Positions 1-7,708 of a stretch of DNA of 12,013 bases are shown piece by piece. The stretch comes from Planctomycetaceae bacterium (lineage in GTDB: Bacteria; Planctomycetota; Planctomycetia; Pirellulales; Thermoguttaceae), in NCBI GenBank assembly GCA_031278315.1, contig JAITKS010000094.1:1-12013 (forward strand). The letters run 5' to 3'. Numbering within the stretch: the stretch's first letter is position 1; every line of letters begins with the position of its first letter. The notes under the pieces were generated by a model. That model ran no database searches, was not told where the DNA came from, and saw only the letters and a list, made by a program, of their open reading frames with translations. Made by a program: the position numbers and the translations under genes.

Positions 1-195
1 ATAGAAGAAGGCAATGTTAATCGTGGTATTTTGGATGTTCTTGATATTCTTCATGCACGATTCAAAAAAGTGCCGCCGCCAATTTCGAGAGCAGTTAGTT
101 CCTATAGGGATTCAATTGCATTAAAATCACTTTTAATACAGGCAGCAACTTGTAAAACACTGGACGAATTTGAACAAGACCTTGCATATCGTTAA
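1..195 (+). CDS. C-terminal end of Rpn-family (PD-(D/E)XK nuclease/transposase-like) protein, partial at left edge
   Basis: Frame 1 is open from the first base to TAA at 193-195 and gives 64 residues. It begins inside an IEEG-type charged repeat and continues NVNRGILDVL...ALKSLLIQAATCKTLDEFEQDL. A run of (E/K)GI(K/E)(E/K)G repeats followed by a short helical tail is typical of the C-terminus of Rpn/'PD-(D/E)XK nuclease family transposase' proteins, which are linked to recombination. The catalytic N-terminal half would lie left of the window, so nuclease function cannot be judged here. The tail is repeated almost exactly at 386-579. The family call rests on the repeat-plus-tail pattern only; any charged coiled-coil tail could look similar. 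Confidence 0.55.
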   Translation: MEEGNVNRGILDVLDILHARFKKVPPPISRAVSSYRDSIALKSLLIQAATCKTLDEFEQDLAYR

Positions 196-579
196 GATGA
201 TTTTGCGTAATAATCTGTTTTTCTGTGGTAAAGAAATCGCAATTAAAACAGTTTCAAAAATTTTAAACAAAACGGAGGCTACAAAAATGGTCATGTCCAC
301 TTTGGAAAAATCGTACGTTAAAGGTATAAAAGAAGGTATAAAAAAAGGTATAGAAGAAGGTAGAGAAGAAGGTATAAAAAAAGGCATAGAAGAAGGCAAT
401 GTTAATCGTGGTATTTTGGATGTTCTTGCTATTCTTAATGTACGATTCAAAAAAGTGCCGTTATCAATTTCGAAATCAGTTAGTTCTTATAGGGATTCAG
501 TTGCGTTGAAGTCACTTTTAATACAGGCAGCAACTTGTAAAACACTGGATGAATTTGAACAAGACCTTACACATCGTTA
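1..579 (+). repeat. Tandem duplication, 385-bp period (1-194 and 386-579)
   Basis: Bases 1-194 and 386-579 align without gaps at an offset of 385. Differences are scattered and many fall at third codon positions. Homology stops just after the CGTTA near both copies' ends, where the first copy terminates (TAA 193) and the second reads on for two more codons. This is direct evidence for a partial internal gene duplication followed by divergence. Confidence 0.85.
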
Positions 580-589
580 TACGCTTTAA
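287..589 (+). CDS. Second copy of the Rpn-type C-terminal tail, lacking the nuclease domain (gene fragment or small protein)
   Basis: The frame is open from 170 to TAA 587-589. I place the start at ATG 287 because GGAGG at 274-278 lies eight bases upstream, giving 100 residues; ATG 197 and TTG 170 are in-frame alternatives. The protein is MVMSTLEKSYVKG, then a lysine/glutamate/glycine-rich repeat region (roughly residues 12-35), then a tail closely similar to the tail of the partial gene at the left edge. The 12-base unit GGTATAAAAGAA recurs with variation at 319-390. No PD-(D/E)XK catalytic region is present, so this is probably the remnant of a partial tandem duplication. The in-frame sequence before 287 also reads like the parent protein, so the ribosome-binding site could be a chance match inside old coding sequence. 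Whether it is translated is unknown. Confidence 0.45.
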   Translation: MVMSTLEKSYVKGIKEGIKKGIEEGREEGIKKGIEEGNVNRGILDVLAILNVRFKKVPLSISKSVSSYRDSVALKSLLIQAATCKTLDEFEQDLTHRYTL

Positions 590-669
590 CATCACGCATT
601 ACGCATTTACAAAACTTAAACAATATCAAATTTATTCACGCAAATATAAATTGAATGGAGATAAAGAAA

Positions 670-2331
670 ATGATTTCCGAATCAAGTTCTAATTCAAACG
701 ATAAAAATTCCAATCTATCTGAACCAACTAAAATTGACGGCGGAGCGAACGATGATTCAGACACTTTTAACGGCGGCGCGGATTCTTCCGAACTTTCACG
801 CCGAATATTTTTGAAATTAGCCGGTGTTGGAATTGCAGCTGGAGTTGCAGGCGGATGCGATTCTACTTTTGGCGGTTTGAAACCTTCCGGCGGCGAAGGT
901 TGGTTGCCGGCTCAATATAATGTATCTGGTGATTTTCCTGTACAAGTTCGAGGACGTATTCCTATCGACCCGCAAAATCCGTCGATTACACGTGATAATC
1001 AAAAATGTATTCTTTGCGGTCAATGTGTTGAGGTTTGTTCTAAAGTTGAAGCCGTTATGCACAATTATGAATTGCCGATTATTGATGATATTCCTTGTAT
1101 TTGTTGCGGTCAATGTACGCTTTGGTGTCCGACGGGAGCAATTACGGAAGTTGATGATTCTGATTTATTAATGCAAGCTATTGAAAATCCTGACTTGCAT
1201 GTTGTAGTTCAAACCGCACCTTCGACACGAGTCGCTTTAGGAGAAGAATTCGGATTATCTGTCGGGACGAATGTTGAAGCTTATCAAGTTTCGGCATTGA
1301 AACAACTCGGTTTCGATAAAATTTTCGATACAAATTTTTCCGCCGACTTGACAATAATGGAAGAAGGAACCGAATTAGTCAAACGAGTCAAAGGAGAGAA
1401 AAAAGCACCTTTGCCGCAGTTGACTTCGTGTTGTCCGGGATGGGTAAAGTATTGTGAATATTTTTATCCTGATCTTGTTCCGAATTTATCTTCTGCTAAA
1501 TCGCCAATGACAATGATGGGGGCAATGATAAAAACTTACTATGCGAAAAAAAGTAATATTGATCCCAAAAAAATATTTTCTGTTGCAATAATGCCGTGTA
1601 CTGCTAAAAAATTTGAAGCGATTCGACCAGAAATGAATCACTCTGGAATTAAAAACAATGACCCGTCAATTAGAGACATTGACCTCGTGCTTACAACTCG
1701 TGAGCTTGCGAAACTCATTAAACGCAAGGGGTTAGATTTCTTAAATCTTCCGCCTGCAAAATATGATTCGCTTTTGAGTGAATACTCTGGTGCTGGTGTT
1801 ATTTTTGGTGCGACAGGCGGCGTGATGGAAGCGGCGGTAAGAACTGCATATCATTTATTAGCGGGTGATCCGCCGAAGTTTCTTTTCAATCTTGAACCTG
1901 TTCGCGGATTAGCTGGAGTTAAAGAGGCGAAGTTAAATATACCTAATGTCGGCGGCATAAAAATTGCCGTCGTATCTGGAATGCACAATACTCATAAAGT
2001 ATTAGAACGTGTTCGCGAAAATAAAAGTGATTGGCATTTTATCGAATTTATGGCGTGTCCGGGCGGATGTATAAGCGGAGGCGGACAACCTCGTTCTGCC
2101 GTGCCGCCGTCTGATTCTGTTCGTACTGCGAGAATTAACGCTTTGTATTCGGCGGATGAAAAAGCAACTATTCGGCTTAGTTATGAAAATCACGAAATAA
2201 AAGCAATCTACAAAGATTATCTTGGTGAGCCTAATGGAGAATTAGCACATGAACTTTTGCACACGCATTATGGAGATCGCAGTAAAAATTTGACTGCTAA
2301 AAATAAAAAAGGAAGTAATAAGGAGAAATAG
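670..2331 (+). CDS. hydA: Tat-exported [FeFe] hydrogenase, fused large and small subunits, putative lipoprotein
   Basis: Catalyses reversible H2 oxidation/proton reduction. ATG 670 is chosen over ATG 655 because GGAG at 657-660 sits nine bases before it; 553 residues. Residues 43-49 read SRRIFLK, a twin-arginine signal, followed by a hydrophobic stretch ending VAGGC (Cys63), a plausible lipobox. Two [4Fe-4S] motifs follow: C113-C116-C119-C123 and C143-C146-C149-C153. The three H-cluster signatures are intact: TSCCPGW (C254 proton-relay, C255 ligand), MPCTAKKFE (C309) and EFMACPGGCISGGGQP (C463, C467). Residues about 489-538 (IRLSYENHEIKAIYKDYLG...AHELLHTHYG) match the separate small subunit of Desulfovibrio enzymes, here fused. 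All ligand cysteines are present, so activity is expected given HydEFG maturases, which are not in the window. First gene of a three-gene operon; the next gene starts 2 bp after the stop. The unusual points are the fusion, the signal on the large-subunit side and the long acidic/serine-rich segment before the twin arginines. Confidence 0.93.
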   Translation: MISESSSNSNDKNSNLSEPTKIDGGANDDSDTFNGGADSSELSRRIFLKLAGVGIAAGVAGGCDSTFGGLKPSGGEGWLPAQYNVSGDFPVQVRGRIPIDPQNPSITRDNQKCILCGQCVEVCSKVEAVMHNYELPIIDDIPCICCGQCTLWCPTGAITEVDDSDLLMQAIENPDLHVVVQTAPSTRVALGEEFGLSVGTNVEAYQVSALKQLGFDKIFDTNFSADLTIMEEGTELVKRVKGEKKAPLPQLTSCCPGWVKYCEYFYPDLVPNLSSAKSPMTMMGAMIKTYYAKKSNIDPKKIFSVAIMPCTAKKFEAIRPEMNHSGIKNNDPSIRDIDLVLTTRELAKLIKRKGLDFLNLPPAKYDSLLSEYSGAGVIFGATGGVMEAAVRTAYHLLAGDPPKFLFNLEPVRGLAGVKEAKLNIPNVGGIKIAVVSGMHNTHKVLERVRENKSDWHFIEFMACPGGCISGGGQPRSAVPPSDSVRTARINALYSADEKATIRLSYENHEIKAIYKDYLGEPNGELAHELLHTHYGDRSKNLTAKNKKGSNKEK

Positions 2332-2333
2332 AA

Positions 2334-3224
2334 ATGTCAAAAGGTGTTTTAGTAAATCTCACGAAATGTATAGGTTGCGGCGGATGTACTGTTGCGTGCA
2401 AAATGTACAACAATAATAAATGGATAGATAAAAGAGCACCTGCAAGCGGTGAAAACGCGCAGCTAGCTGATGAAAATTGGACAATAATAAAAAAATTCAA
2501 ATTGTACAAAAACGGCAATACACAAGTTTGGAGATTTGTAAAAAATCAATGTTTACACTGTCAATCGCCGTCATGTGTGTCGGCATGTTTTGCGAAAGCA
2601 CTTCAGAAAAAAGACAATGGTGCAGTCGTATATTTTCCTGATAATTGTGTTGGGTGTAGATATTGTATGTTAGCGTGTCCATTTAAGATTCCGAAATTCG
2701 AATGGAACAAAGCGATGCCGGTAATTACAAAATGCGTGATGTGCTACGGAAGAATGAAAGAGAATAAAGCGCCGGCGTGTGTTTCGGTCTGTCCTGAAAG
2801 TGTGATGAAATTCGGAGACCGCGACGAGTTGTTGGAAGAAGCGAAAGTAATTATCAAAAATAATTCAATGTATGTAAAACATATTTACGGCGAAGAAGAA
2901 GCGGGCGGAACAAGTTGGATTTATATTTCAGATGTACCATTTGAAAAGATCGGATTTAATACAAATGTTGTCAAAAAACCTTTACCAATATATACTTCGC
3001 TTTACATGAAATGCACGCCGATATTTGGTGCAATTTGGGTTATTGTGTTGACTGCGTTTTATTTTATTACGAAACGGCGTAACGTAATTAAAAATGAATC
3101 ATGTGAATTATCGTACAAAAAATCGGTTGATGAATGTGCAGATAACAAATTATCTCAAGAGGCAAATACTGTAAAATCAGATGACGTATTTGTCAATGCC
3201 GGTCAGAAAAAAAGAAGGAAGTGA
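2334..3224 (+). CDS. Four-cluster 4Fe-4S electron-transfer subunit with C-terminal membrane helix (HybA/DmsB/NrfC type)
   Basis: 296 residues, starting 2 bp after the hydrogenase stop with GGAG upstream within that gene's 3' end. Sixteen cysteines form four cluster motifs: C12-C15-C18-C22, C73-C76-C81-C85, C105-C108-C111-C115 and C134-C137-C149-C153, the spacing of HybA/DmsB-type subunits. After the ferredoxin domain, residues about 224-245 form one hydrophobic helix followed by KRRN, as in HybA, then a charged, poorly conserved tail. Known family role: passing electrons between the catalytic subunit and a NrfD/HybB quinone-reactive membrane subunit. The next gene encodes exactly such a subunit. 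Unlike E. coli HybA, no Tat signal is visible at its N-terminus, so if it is periplasmic it must be co-exported with the hydrogenase. I am confident of the family; the gene symbol hybA is avoided because the partner is not a NiFe enzyme. Confidence 0.9.
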   Translation: MSKGVLVNLTKCIGCGGCTVACKMYNNNKWIDKRAPASGENAQLADENWTIIKKFKLYKNGNTQVWRFVKNQCLHCQSPSCVSACFAKALQKKDNGAVVYFPDNCVGCRYCMLACPFKIPKFEWNKAMPVITKCVMCYGRMKENKAPACVSVCPESVMKFGDRDELLEEAKVIIKNNSMYVKHIYGEEEAGGTSWIYISDVPFEKIGFNTNVVKKPLPIYTSLYMKCTPIFGAIWVIVLTAFYFITKRRNVIKNESCELSYKKSVDECADNKLSQEANTVKSDDVFVNAGQKKRRK

Positions 3225-3238
3225 GGAGAAATAAAAAA

Positions 3239-4366
3239 ATGCAAAAAGTAAAAGAATTTGATGATTATTCTTTTAGATTTAATGTAACGTTTATTCGTGT
3301 GATTTTGTTAATGTTTGCGTTGGCGGCGATTTGTATTGTAGTTGTACGATTTATTTATGGACTTCATGCTGTAACAAATTTGAATGACAGCTGGCCTTGG
3401 GGATTATGGATCGGTTTTGATGTGATGTGCGGAGTTGCACTAGCGGGCGGCGGTTATGGAACTGCGTTACTCGTACATGTCTTGAGAATAAAGAGTTTAC
3501 GTCCCGTAGCAAGAGGTGCAATGTTGACGTCGTTGATCGGTTATTTGCTAGTGATGATCGGATTATTTCTTGACATCGGCAGATGGTGGAATTTCTGGAG
3601 ACCATTTGTTTCATGGGGGCATGATTCTATTTTATTTGAAGTATTCTGGTGTATTTCGGCATATACAATTATTCAAGTTTTAGAATTTGGAGAGATATTG
3701 ACGGAACGAATTTTTCGGAAGTTACACAGATTTTTTGTAACGATATTTCCTGTATTAATTATTGTCGGTGTAGCTATACCGATGATGCATCAGGCGTCGC
3801 TTGGAGGTTTATATCTATTGATGGACGGCAGATTACATCCGCTTTGGTGGAGTCCGATGATATTTGTATTCTTTTTGTTATCATCATTTTTTGTTGGACC
3901 GGCGATGATAATGTTAGAATCAGCGATAAGCAGCAGGGCGTTAGGGCATCAAACTCCGTTGAATACGTTGAGATTGTTAGCAAGAATCGGCGGAGTTGCA
4001 ATGTTGATTTATTTAGTATTACGGATAGCAGATTTGTTTCTACATAACAATATCGGATTAGTATTTGGGGAGGAATACGAATGTATTGCGTTTCGAGTTG
4101 AGATTGTTATCGGACTTATTGTACCGATAATAATTATTTTTTCGCCGTTGTCGGGACATCGTTTTTGGTTAATTATTTATGGTATTTGTGCGAGTTTTGG
4201 TGTATTTCTTAATCGATTGAATGTTGTAGTTATTGGAATGTCGAGAGAGATGGGCAGTTTCTATTATCCATCAATTTATGAAATATTAGTGAGTGTAGGA
4301 TTAGTAGCAGCAGGAATTTTAGTGTACTTATTTATCTGTGAAAATTTCAAAATTATAGAAGAATAG
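3239..4366 (+). CDS. HybB/NrfD-type integral membrane quinone-reactive subunit
   Basis: 375 residues from ATG 3239, with GGAG at 3225-3228 ten bases upstream. An in-frame GTG at 3221 would overlap the previous stop (GTGA) and add six residues, so the start is not fully certain. The protein is almost entirely hydrophobic with about ten predicted helices (roughly 17-40, 55-80, 92-112, 131-152, 163-186, 204-226, 244-266, 286-303, 305-327, 346-367). Signatures shared with HybB/NrfD proteins are LFEVFWC (132-138) with LEF at 148-150, MHQASLGGLY (183-192), NRLNV (325-329) and YPSIYE (343-348). Family members exchange electrons between an attached ferredoxin subunit and menaquinone/ubiquinone in the cytoplasmic membrane. 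As last gene of the operon it completes a hydrogenase-ferredoxin-quinone chain. Direction (H2 uptake or evolution) cannot be read from sequence. Confidence 0.9.
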   Translation: MQKVKEFDDYSFRFNVTFIRVILLMFALAAICIVVVRFIYGLHAVTNLNDSWPWGLWIGFDVMCGVALAGGGYGTALLVHVLRIKSLRPVARGAMLTSLIGYLLVMIGLFLDIGRWWNFWRPFVSWGHDSILFEVFWCISAYTIIQVLEFGEILTERIFRKLHRFFVTIFPVLIIVGVAIPMMHQASLGGLYLLMDGRLHPLWWSPMIFVFFLLSSFFVGPAMIMLESAISSRALGHQTPLNTLRLLARIGGVAMLIYLVLRIADLFLHNNIGLVFGEEYECIAFRVEIVIGLIVPIIIIFSPLSGHRFWLIIYGICASFGVFLNRLNVVVIGMSREMGSFYYPSIYEILVSVGLVAAGILVYLFICENFKIIEE

Positions 4367-4394
4367 AATAATAGAATTATAGAATTATAAAAAT

Positions 4395-4627
4395 CGTAAT
4401 ATATCAGTAAAATAATTTATTGTTGCCGGGATCGCGGTCGTCTCGACCGCATCTTTGGGCGTTTTTTTACAAAAAAGATGCAGGCGGGACGCTTGTGTTC
4501 CCGCCGGCTAAAATATTTTTTAGTAATTCACTTAAATCTAAAATTACAATTTCTCTGTGACCTCTGTGGTTAATAAAACAAATATTCCACTGATATATTA
4601 CTAAAAATCTTTCAGTGGAATATTTGT
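4395..4627 (+). repeat. Composite palindromic repeat element 1
   Basis: Begins with the family head CGTAATATATCAG (4395-4407) and contains the inverted head ATTCCACTGATATATTAC (4584-4601), so the two heads face each other. Bases 4395-4452 match 7525-7582 closely. Inside are a GCGGTCG/CGACCGC hairpin (4434-4450) and a GGCGGGA/TCCCGCC hairpin (4483-4505). The stretch 4532-4577 is an inverted copy of about 9537-9600 and shares CTCTGTGGTTAAT. The end forms a perfect 15-bp stem, 4578-4592 with 4613-4627, around a 20-base loop. No transposase is present; it resembles a MITE- or REP-like composite. Confidence 0.7.
4434..4467 (+). terminator. Putative Rho-independent terminator of the hydrogenase operon
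   Basis: A perfect 7-bp GC-rich stem (GCGGTCG 4434-4440, CGACCGC 4444-4450) with loop TCT, followed after about ten bases by a run of seven T. It lies 68 bases after the last stop codon of the operon. The same hairpin stands after the efflux gene. The T-run is further from the stem than in ideal terminators, so it may only be part of the repeat element. Confidence 0.4.
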
Positions 4628-5098
4628 ATAGGCACAAAGTATTTTGTCTATATTGAGGTCTAATATTTTAGTCTTAAAAGATCTATCGAAATATTATCCA
4701 AAAATCAATCTAATCAAAAAATCAAAGCTCCGGCGTTTTGGGCAATTTGGGTTGACTTTATCTATTGCAACGTTTGTAAAAATTAAAAAAAGTTTACCGA
4801 TAAATTAAACTTTTTCGGTTATTATGACGATTGGTTTTTTGTAAGAAAAACTGATAATCATTGTTGTATGGTCGGATTTAAGAATATTTAGGTAGTATTC
4901 ATTACTTCGCCGAATATACAAAAGAGGTATTATAGTAGAAGTTGAATTAATCAAAATTTACGTTTTCAAATTAATTCAATTTATAAATCTAACTATGATA
5001 AGGCTGCACTAACTACAATTTTTGTTGCGAAAGAATAATGCATGTCTAAATTCTATTTGCGGCAAAACCTTAAAACTCCTAAATTATTTACTCACCCA
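4628..5098. other. Gene-free AT-rich intergenic stretch with two stem-loops
   Basis: No open frame with coding character was found on either strand. Two AT-rich inverted repeats are visible: AAAAAGTTTA 4787-4796 with TAAACTTTTT 4806-4815, and TTGAATTAAT 4942-4951 with ATTAATTCAA 4970-4979. They could be weak RNA hairpins, but AT-rich palindromes are easily found by chance in DNA of this composition. Nothing else recognisable. Confidence 0.4.
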
Positions 5099-5140
5099 AT
5101 CAACTTATATTTTATATTATTTCGGTAGATATAAGTTGAT
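5099..5140. promoter_or_regulatory. Perfect 12-bp inverted repeat upstream of the efflux gene
   Basis: ATCAACTTATAT (5099-5110) is the exact reverse complement of ATATAAGTTGAT (5129-5140), separated by 18 bases and ending 63 bases before the efflux gene's ATG. It could be a regulator binding site or a 5'-leader hairpin. A TTGATA (5136-5141) overlaps the right arm and could be a -35 box, with a poor TAATTT (5158-5163) as -10, which would put the repeat at the promoter. The symmetry is certain; the function is a guess. Confidence 0.4.
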
Positions 5141-5203
5141 AACTCCTTTTGCGTTGGTAATTTATTATATTACTAACTGCCAAATTTGTTAAAGGAAGAA
5201 AAC

Positions 5204-7453
5204 ATGAGTTCCCTTCACAAAATATATGTTGTCCTTTTTGTCGGCTTTGTATTAAGTCTGATTAATCTTATTGGTTGTCAGCCTCAGCAGCCTTTTTATT
5301 TTACGGAAAAGGGACAATATCAAAAATATCTTAAAACTCACGCGACTCGAATAGATTATCCTGATGCTAATGTAGCTAAGCTCGATGAAGTGAATGGTGT
5401 AATTGATCCATTGACTCTCACTAATCCTGAACCAACGGGATTTTGGGATATTTCTCTCGAAGATGCGATTCACATTGCGTTACAAAATTGTAAAGTAATT
5501 CGTACATTAAACGGTGTTGGATTTTCTAGTGCTGGTGCTTCTGGTGTTCCGAGTGCATTACTTTCTTCGCCCAATGCGGTCGGTACTGTTTATGATATTG
5601 CGTTGATGGAAAGTAATCCGCAATATGGTGTTGAAGCGGCGTTATCTGCGTTTGATGCGATGTTATCAGCTACAACGCAATGGGAAAAAAATGATACGCC
5701 CGGTTCCGTTCAAACTGATGTTGGAACATTTGGTGTTGGAATCAATAAGACTGCTGCGACAGGAACACAATTTTATTTAAATCAGTCGAATCAATATCAA
5801 TTTAGTAATGTTCCTGCTAACAGTGGTTGGTCGAGTTATCTTGAAGGCGGATTCGTTCAACCTTTATTTCGCGGAAACGGAATACAATTTAATCGAATTG
5901 CTGGACCGAATGGTCAACCCGGAGTTTATTCTGGAGTAGTTATTGCAAGAATCAACACTGATCAAGCAATAAATGATTTTGAAATGGCAACGCGAAATCT
6001 TGTAGCCGATGTTGAAAAAGCATATTGGAATTTGTACTATGCTTATTATCGGTTGGAATCGGTCAAGTCTGGTCGAGATGCCGCACATCAAACTTGGTTA
6101 CAAATATATACTCTGAAAATAAACAAAGCTCGCGGAGGTTCGGCACAAAATGAAGCGCAAGCGAGATACAATTATCATACGTTTAAAGGTCAAGCGGAGT
6201 CAGCGCAGACAAATTTATTCCGGACTGAAGCAGCTTTACGTTCAATTCTAGGATTAGCAGCAACAGATGGACGATTAATGAGACCAAACAACGAACCGAT
6301 TACCGCACCGATTAAACTTGATTGGCAGAATATTGTATGTGAGGCATTATATCGTTCACCGGAATTACGTAAACAAAAGTGGGAAGTAAAAAAATATGAG
6401 CTCGAATTAATTGCATCGAAAAATTTCCTCATGCCGCAAGTTGATTTAAGCGGAGGTTACAGATGGAATGGTGCCGGTAAAGAGTTAATAAATCAGGGAC
6501 GGCAAAGCAATGCGATTGGCAATTTGACGAGCGGCAATTATAGCGGATGGGTACTTGGTTTGAATGCGTCGATGCCGTTTGGGTGGAGGCGTGAATTAGC
6601 GGGTGTTAGAAATGCACAATTGAATTTAGCAAAATCGCGGGCAGTTTTACAAGAGCAGGAGTTGGAATTAACGCATCAGTTAGCAGATTCATTCCGTGAA
6701 ATTACGCAAGCATATCAAACAAGTGTTACTATGTTACAGCGCAGAATTGCAGCTATTGAAGAAGTAAAAGCGGTAACGGTAGCTTTTGAAGCTGGTACAA
6801 CAACATTGGATCAGGTACTTGACGCACAACGAAGATTAGCTGAAGCTGATACAGAATATTATCGTACAATTATTGATTACAATCTTGCGATTATGACTTT
6901 GCATTATCGTAAAGGTTCGTTGTTGGAGTATGATAATGTTTATCTTGCTGAGGGTTCGTGGCCTTCTAAAGCATATTTCGACGCAAAGCGGAGAGCGAGA
7001 GCGGAAGACGCAAGTCAAAGAATAAATTATGGATTTACAAGACCGAGAGTTTTGAGTCGGGAGAGGTATCAGCAATTTCAGTATGCCGAAAATATGTTAC
7101 CTGAAAATGTAAATGGATCGGATGTAATAAATGTGTTACCTCCTGTAGAGGACAAAACTCCGATGTTAGCACCGAAAGTGATTGATTCGGACAAGGGAAC
7201 AAAAAATTCAACGAAGTCAGCAAATGATTTCACGACAAATCTACCGGTAAATTCGGATAATGAGCAAAAAGATTTTTCATTGAGACCGGCACCTTTACCA
7301 GCAACAGATACAACAACGTTTATCAATGCAGAATCAGGAAATCGACAAGTCTCTTTCACGTCGCCGACAATAACATCAACTTCATCACCAACAACACCAA
7401 CACCGGCAACAAATGAGAAAAAGTCACTAAGAAGCAGCAGATATTTGAAATGA
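5204..7453 (+). CDS. TolC-family outer-membrane efflux lipoprotein
   Basis: 749 residues from ATG 5204, with AGGAAG at 5193-5198 upstream; a TTG at 5186 would add six residues but has no better site. The N-terminus is a lipoprotein signal: basic start, hydrophobic core, LIGC lipobox with Cys25. The OEP body runs from about residue 70 to 600: DISLEDAIHIALQNCKVIRTL, an efflux-helix segment NLVADVEKAYWNLYYAY, a second-half start KLDWQNIVCEALYRSPELRK with a strand region (MPQVDLSGGYRW), and LADSFREITQAYQTSV...FEAGTTTLDQVLDAQRRLAEAD. This two-fold helix-strand pattern is the TolC fold, which forms the outer-membrane exit duct of RND, ABC or MFS pumps or type I secretion. The last 130 or so residues are Ser/Thr/Pro/Asn-rich and probably disordered, making it longer than the usual 450-500. 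No inner-membrane pump or adaptor is adjacent, so the substrate is unknown. Confidence 0.9.
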   Translation: MSSLHKIYVVLFVGFVLSLINLIGCQPQQPFYFTEKGQYQKYLKTHATRIDYPDANVAKLDEVNGVIDPLTLTNPEPTGFWDISLEDAIHIALQNCKVIRTLNGVGFSSAGASGVPSALLSSPNAVGTVYDIALMESNPQYGVEAALSAFDAMLSATTQWEKNDTPGSVQTDVGTFGVGINKTAATGTQFYLNQSNQYQFSNVPANSGWSSYLEGGFVQPLFRGNGIQFNRIAGPNGQPGVYSGVVIARINTDQAINDFEMATRNLVADVEKAYWNLYYAYYRLESVKSGRDAAHQTWLQIYTLKINKARGGSAQNEAQARYNYHTFKGQAESAQTNLFRTEAALRSILGLAATDGRLMRPNNEPITAPIKLDWQNIVCEALYRSPELRKQKWEVKKYELELIASKNFLMPQVDLSGGYRWNGAGKELINQGRQSNAIGNLTSGNYSGWVLGLNASMPFGWRRELAGVRNAQLNLAKSRAVLQEQELELTHQLADSFREITQAYQTSVTMLQRRIAAIEEVKAVTVAFEAGTTTLDQVLDAQRRLAEADTEYYRTIIDYNLAIMTLHYRKGSLLEYDNVYLAEGSWPSKAYFDAKRRARAEDASQRINYGFTRPRVLSRERYQQFQYAENMLPENVNGSDVINVLPPVEDKTPMLAPKVIDSDKGTKNSTKSANDFTTNLPVNSDNEQKDFSLRPAPLPATDTTTFINAESGNRQVSFTSPTITSTSSPTTPTPATNEKKSLRSSRYLK

Positions 7454-7563
7454 GATTTGTAATTATTCGGTAGAGTCGTGTAATTATTAAAGGGAAATTT
7501 CCAAAGACCTCACATAAAAAAAACTGTAATATATCTGTGTAATAATTTATTGTTCACGGGAAC

Positions 7564-7600
7564 GCGGTCGTCTCGACCGCATTTTTAGTTTTGTTTTTTT
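7564..7600 (+). terminator. Putative Rho-independent terminator of the efflux gene
   Basis: The same GCGGTCG/CGACCGC stem (7564-7570, 7574-7580) as after the hydrogenase operon, followed by ATTTTTAG and then seven T at 7594-7600. It lies 111 bases after the stop codon. It is inside a dispersed repeat, so terminator use may be secondary. Confidence 0.4.
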
Positions 7601-7708
7601 GACAGGATTACAAGATTGACAGATTTTTTAAATGATAAATTAAAAGAATCAAAACTTGAAACCATAGTGATTTGAACTTTAGAATCCGTGCTAATCACCG
7701 CATGCGAA

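Noticed and set aside
133..450. Minus-strand open frame rich in Pro/Ser/Ile/Phe
   Set aside because: It is the antisense image of the glycine/glutamate/lysine-repeat coding region on the plus strand; its composition follows from that repeat.
606..636. Possible sigma-70 promoter (TTTACA ... TTTATT) before the hydrogenase operon
   Set aside because: The spacing is 19 bases and the -10 is poor; in DNA this AT-rich such matches are expected by chance.
817..1171. Open frames on both strands inside the hydrogenase gene
   Set aside because: The plus-strand hydrogenase frame carries intact cluster motifs throughout; the others are shadows.
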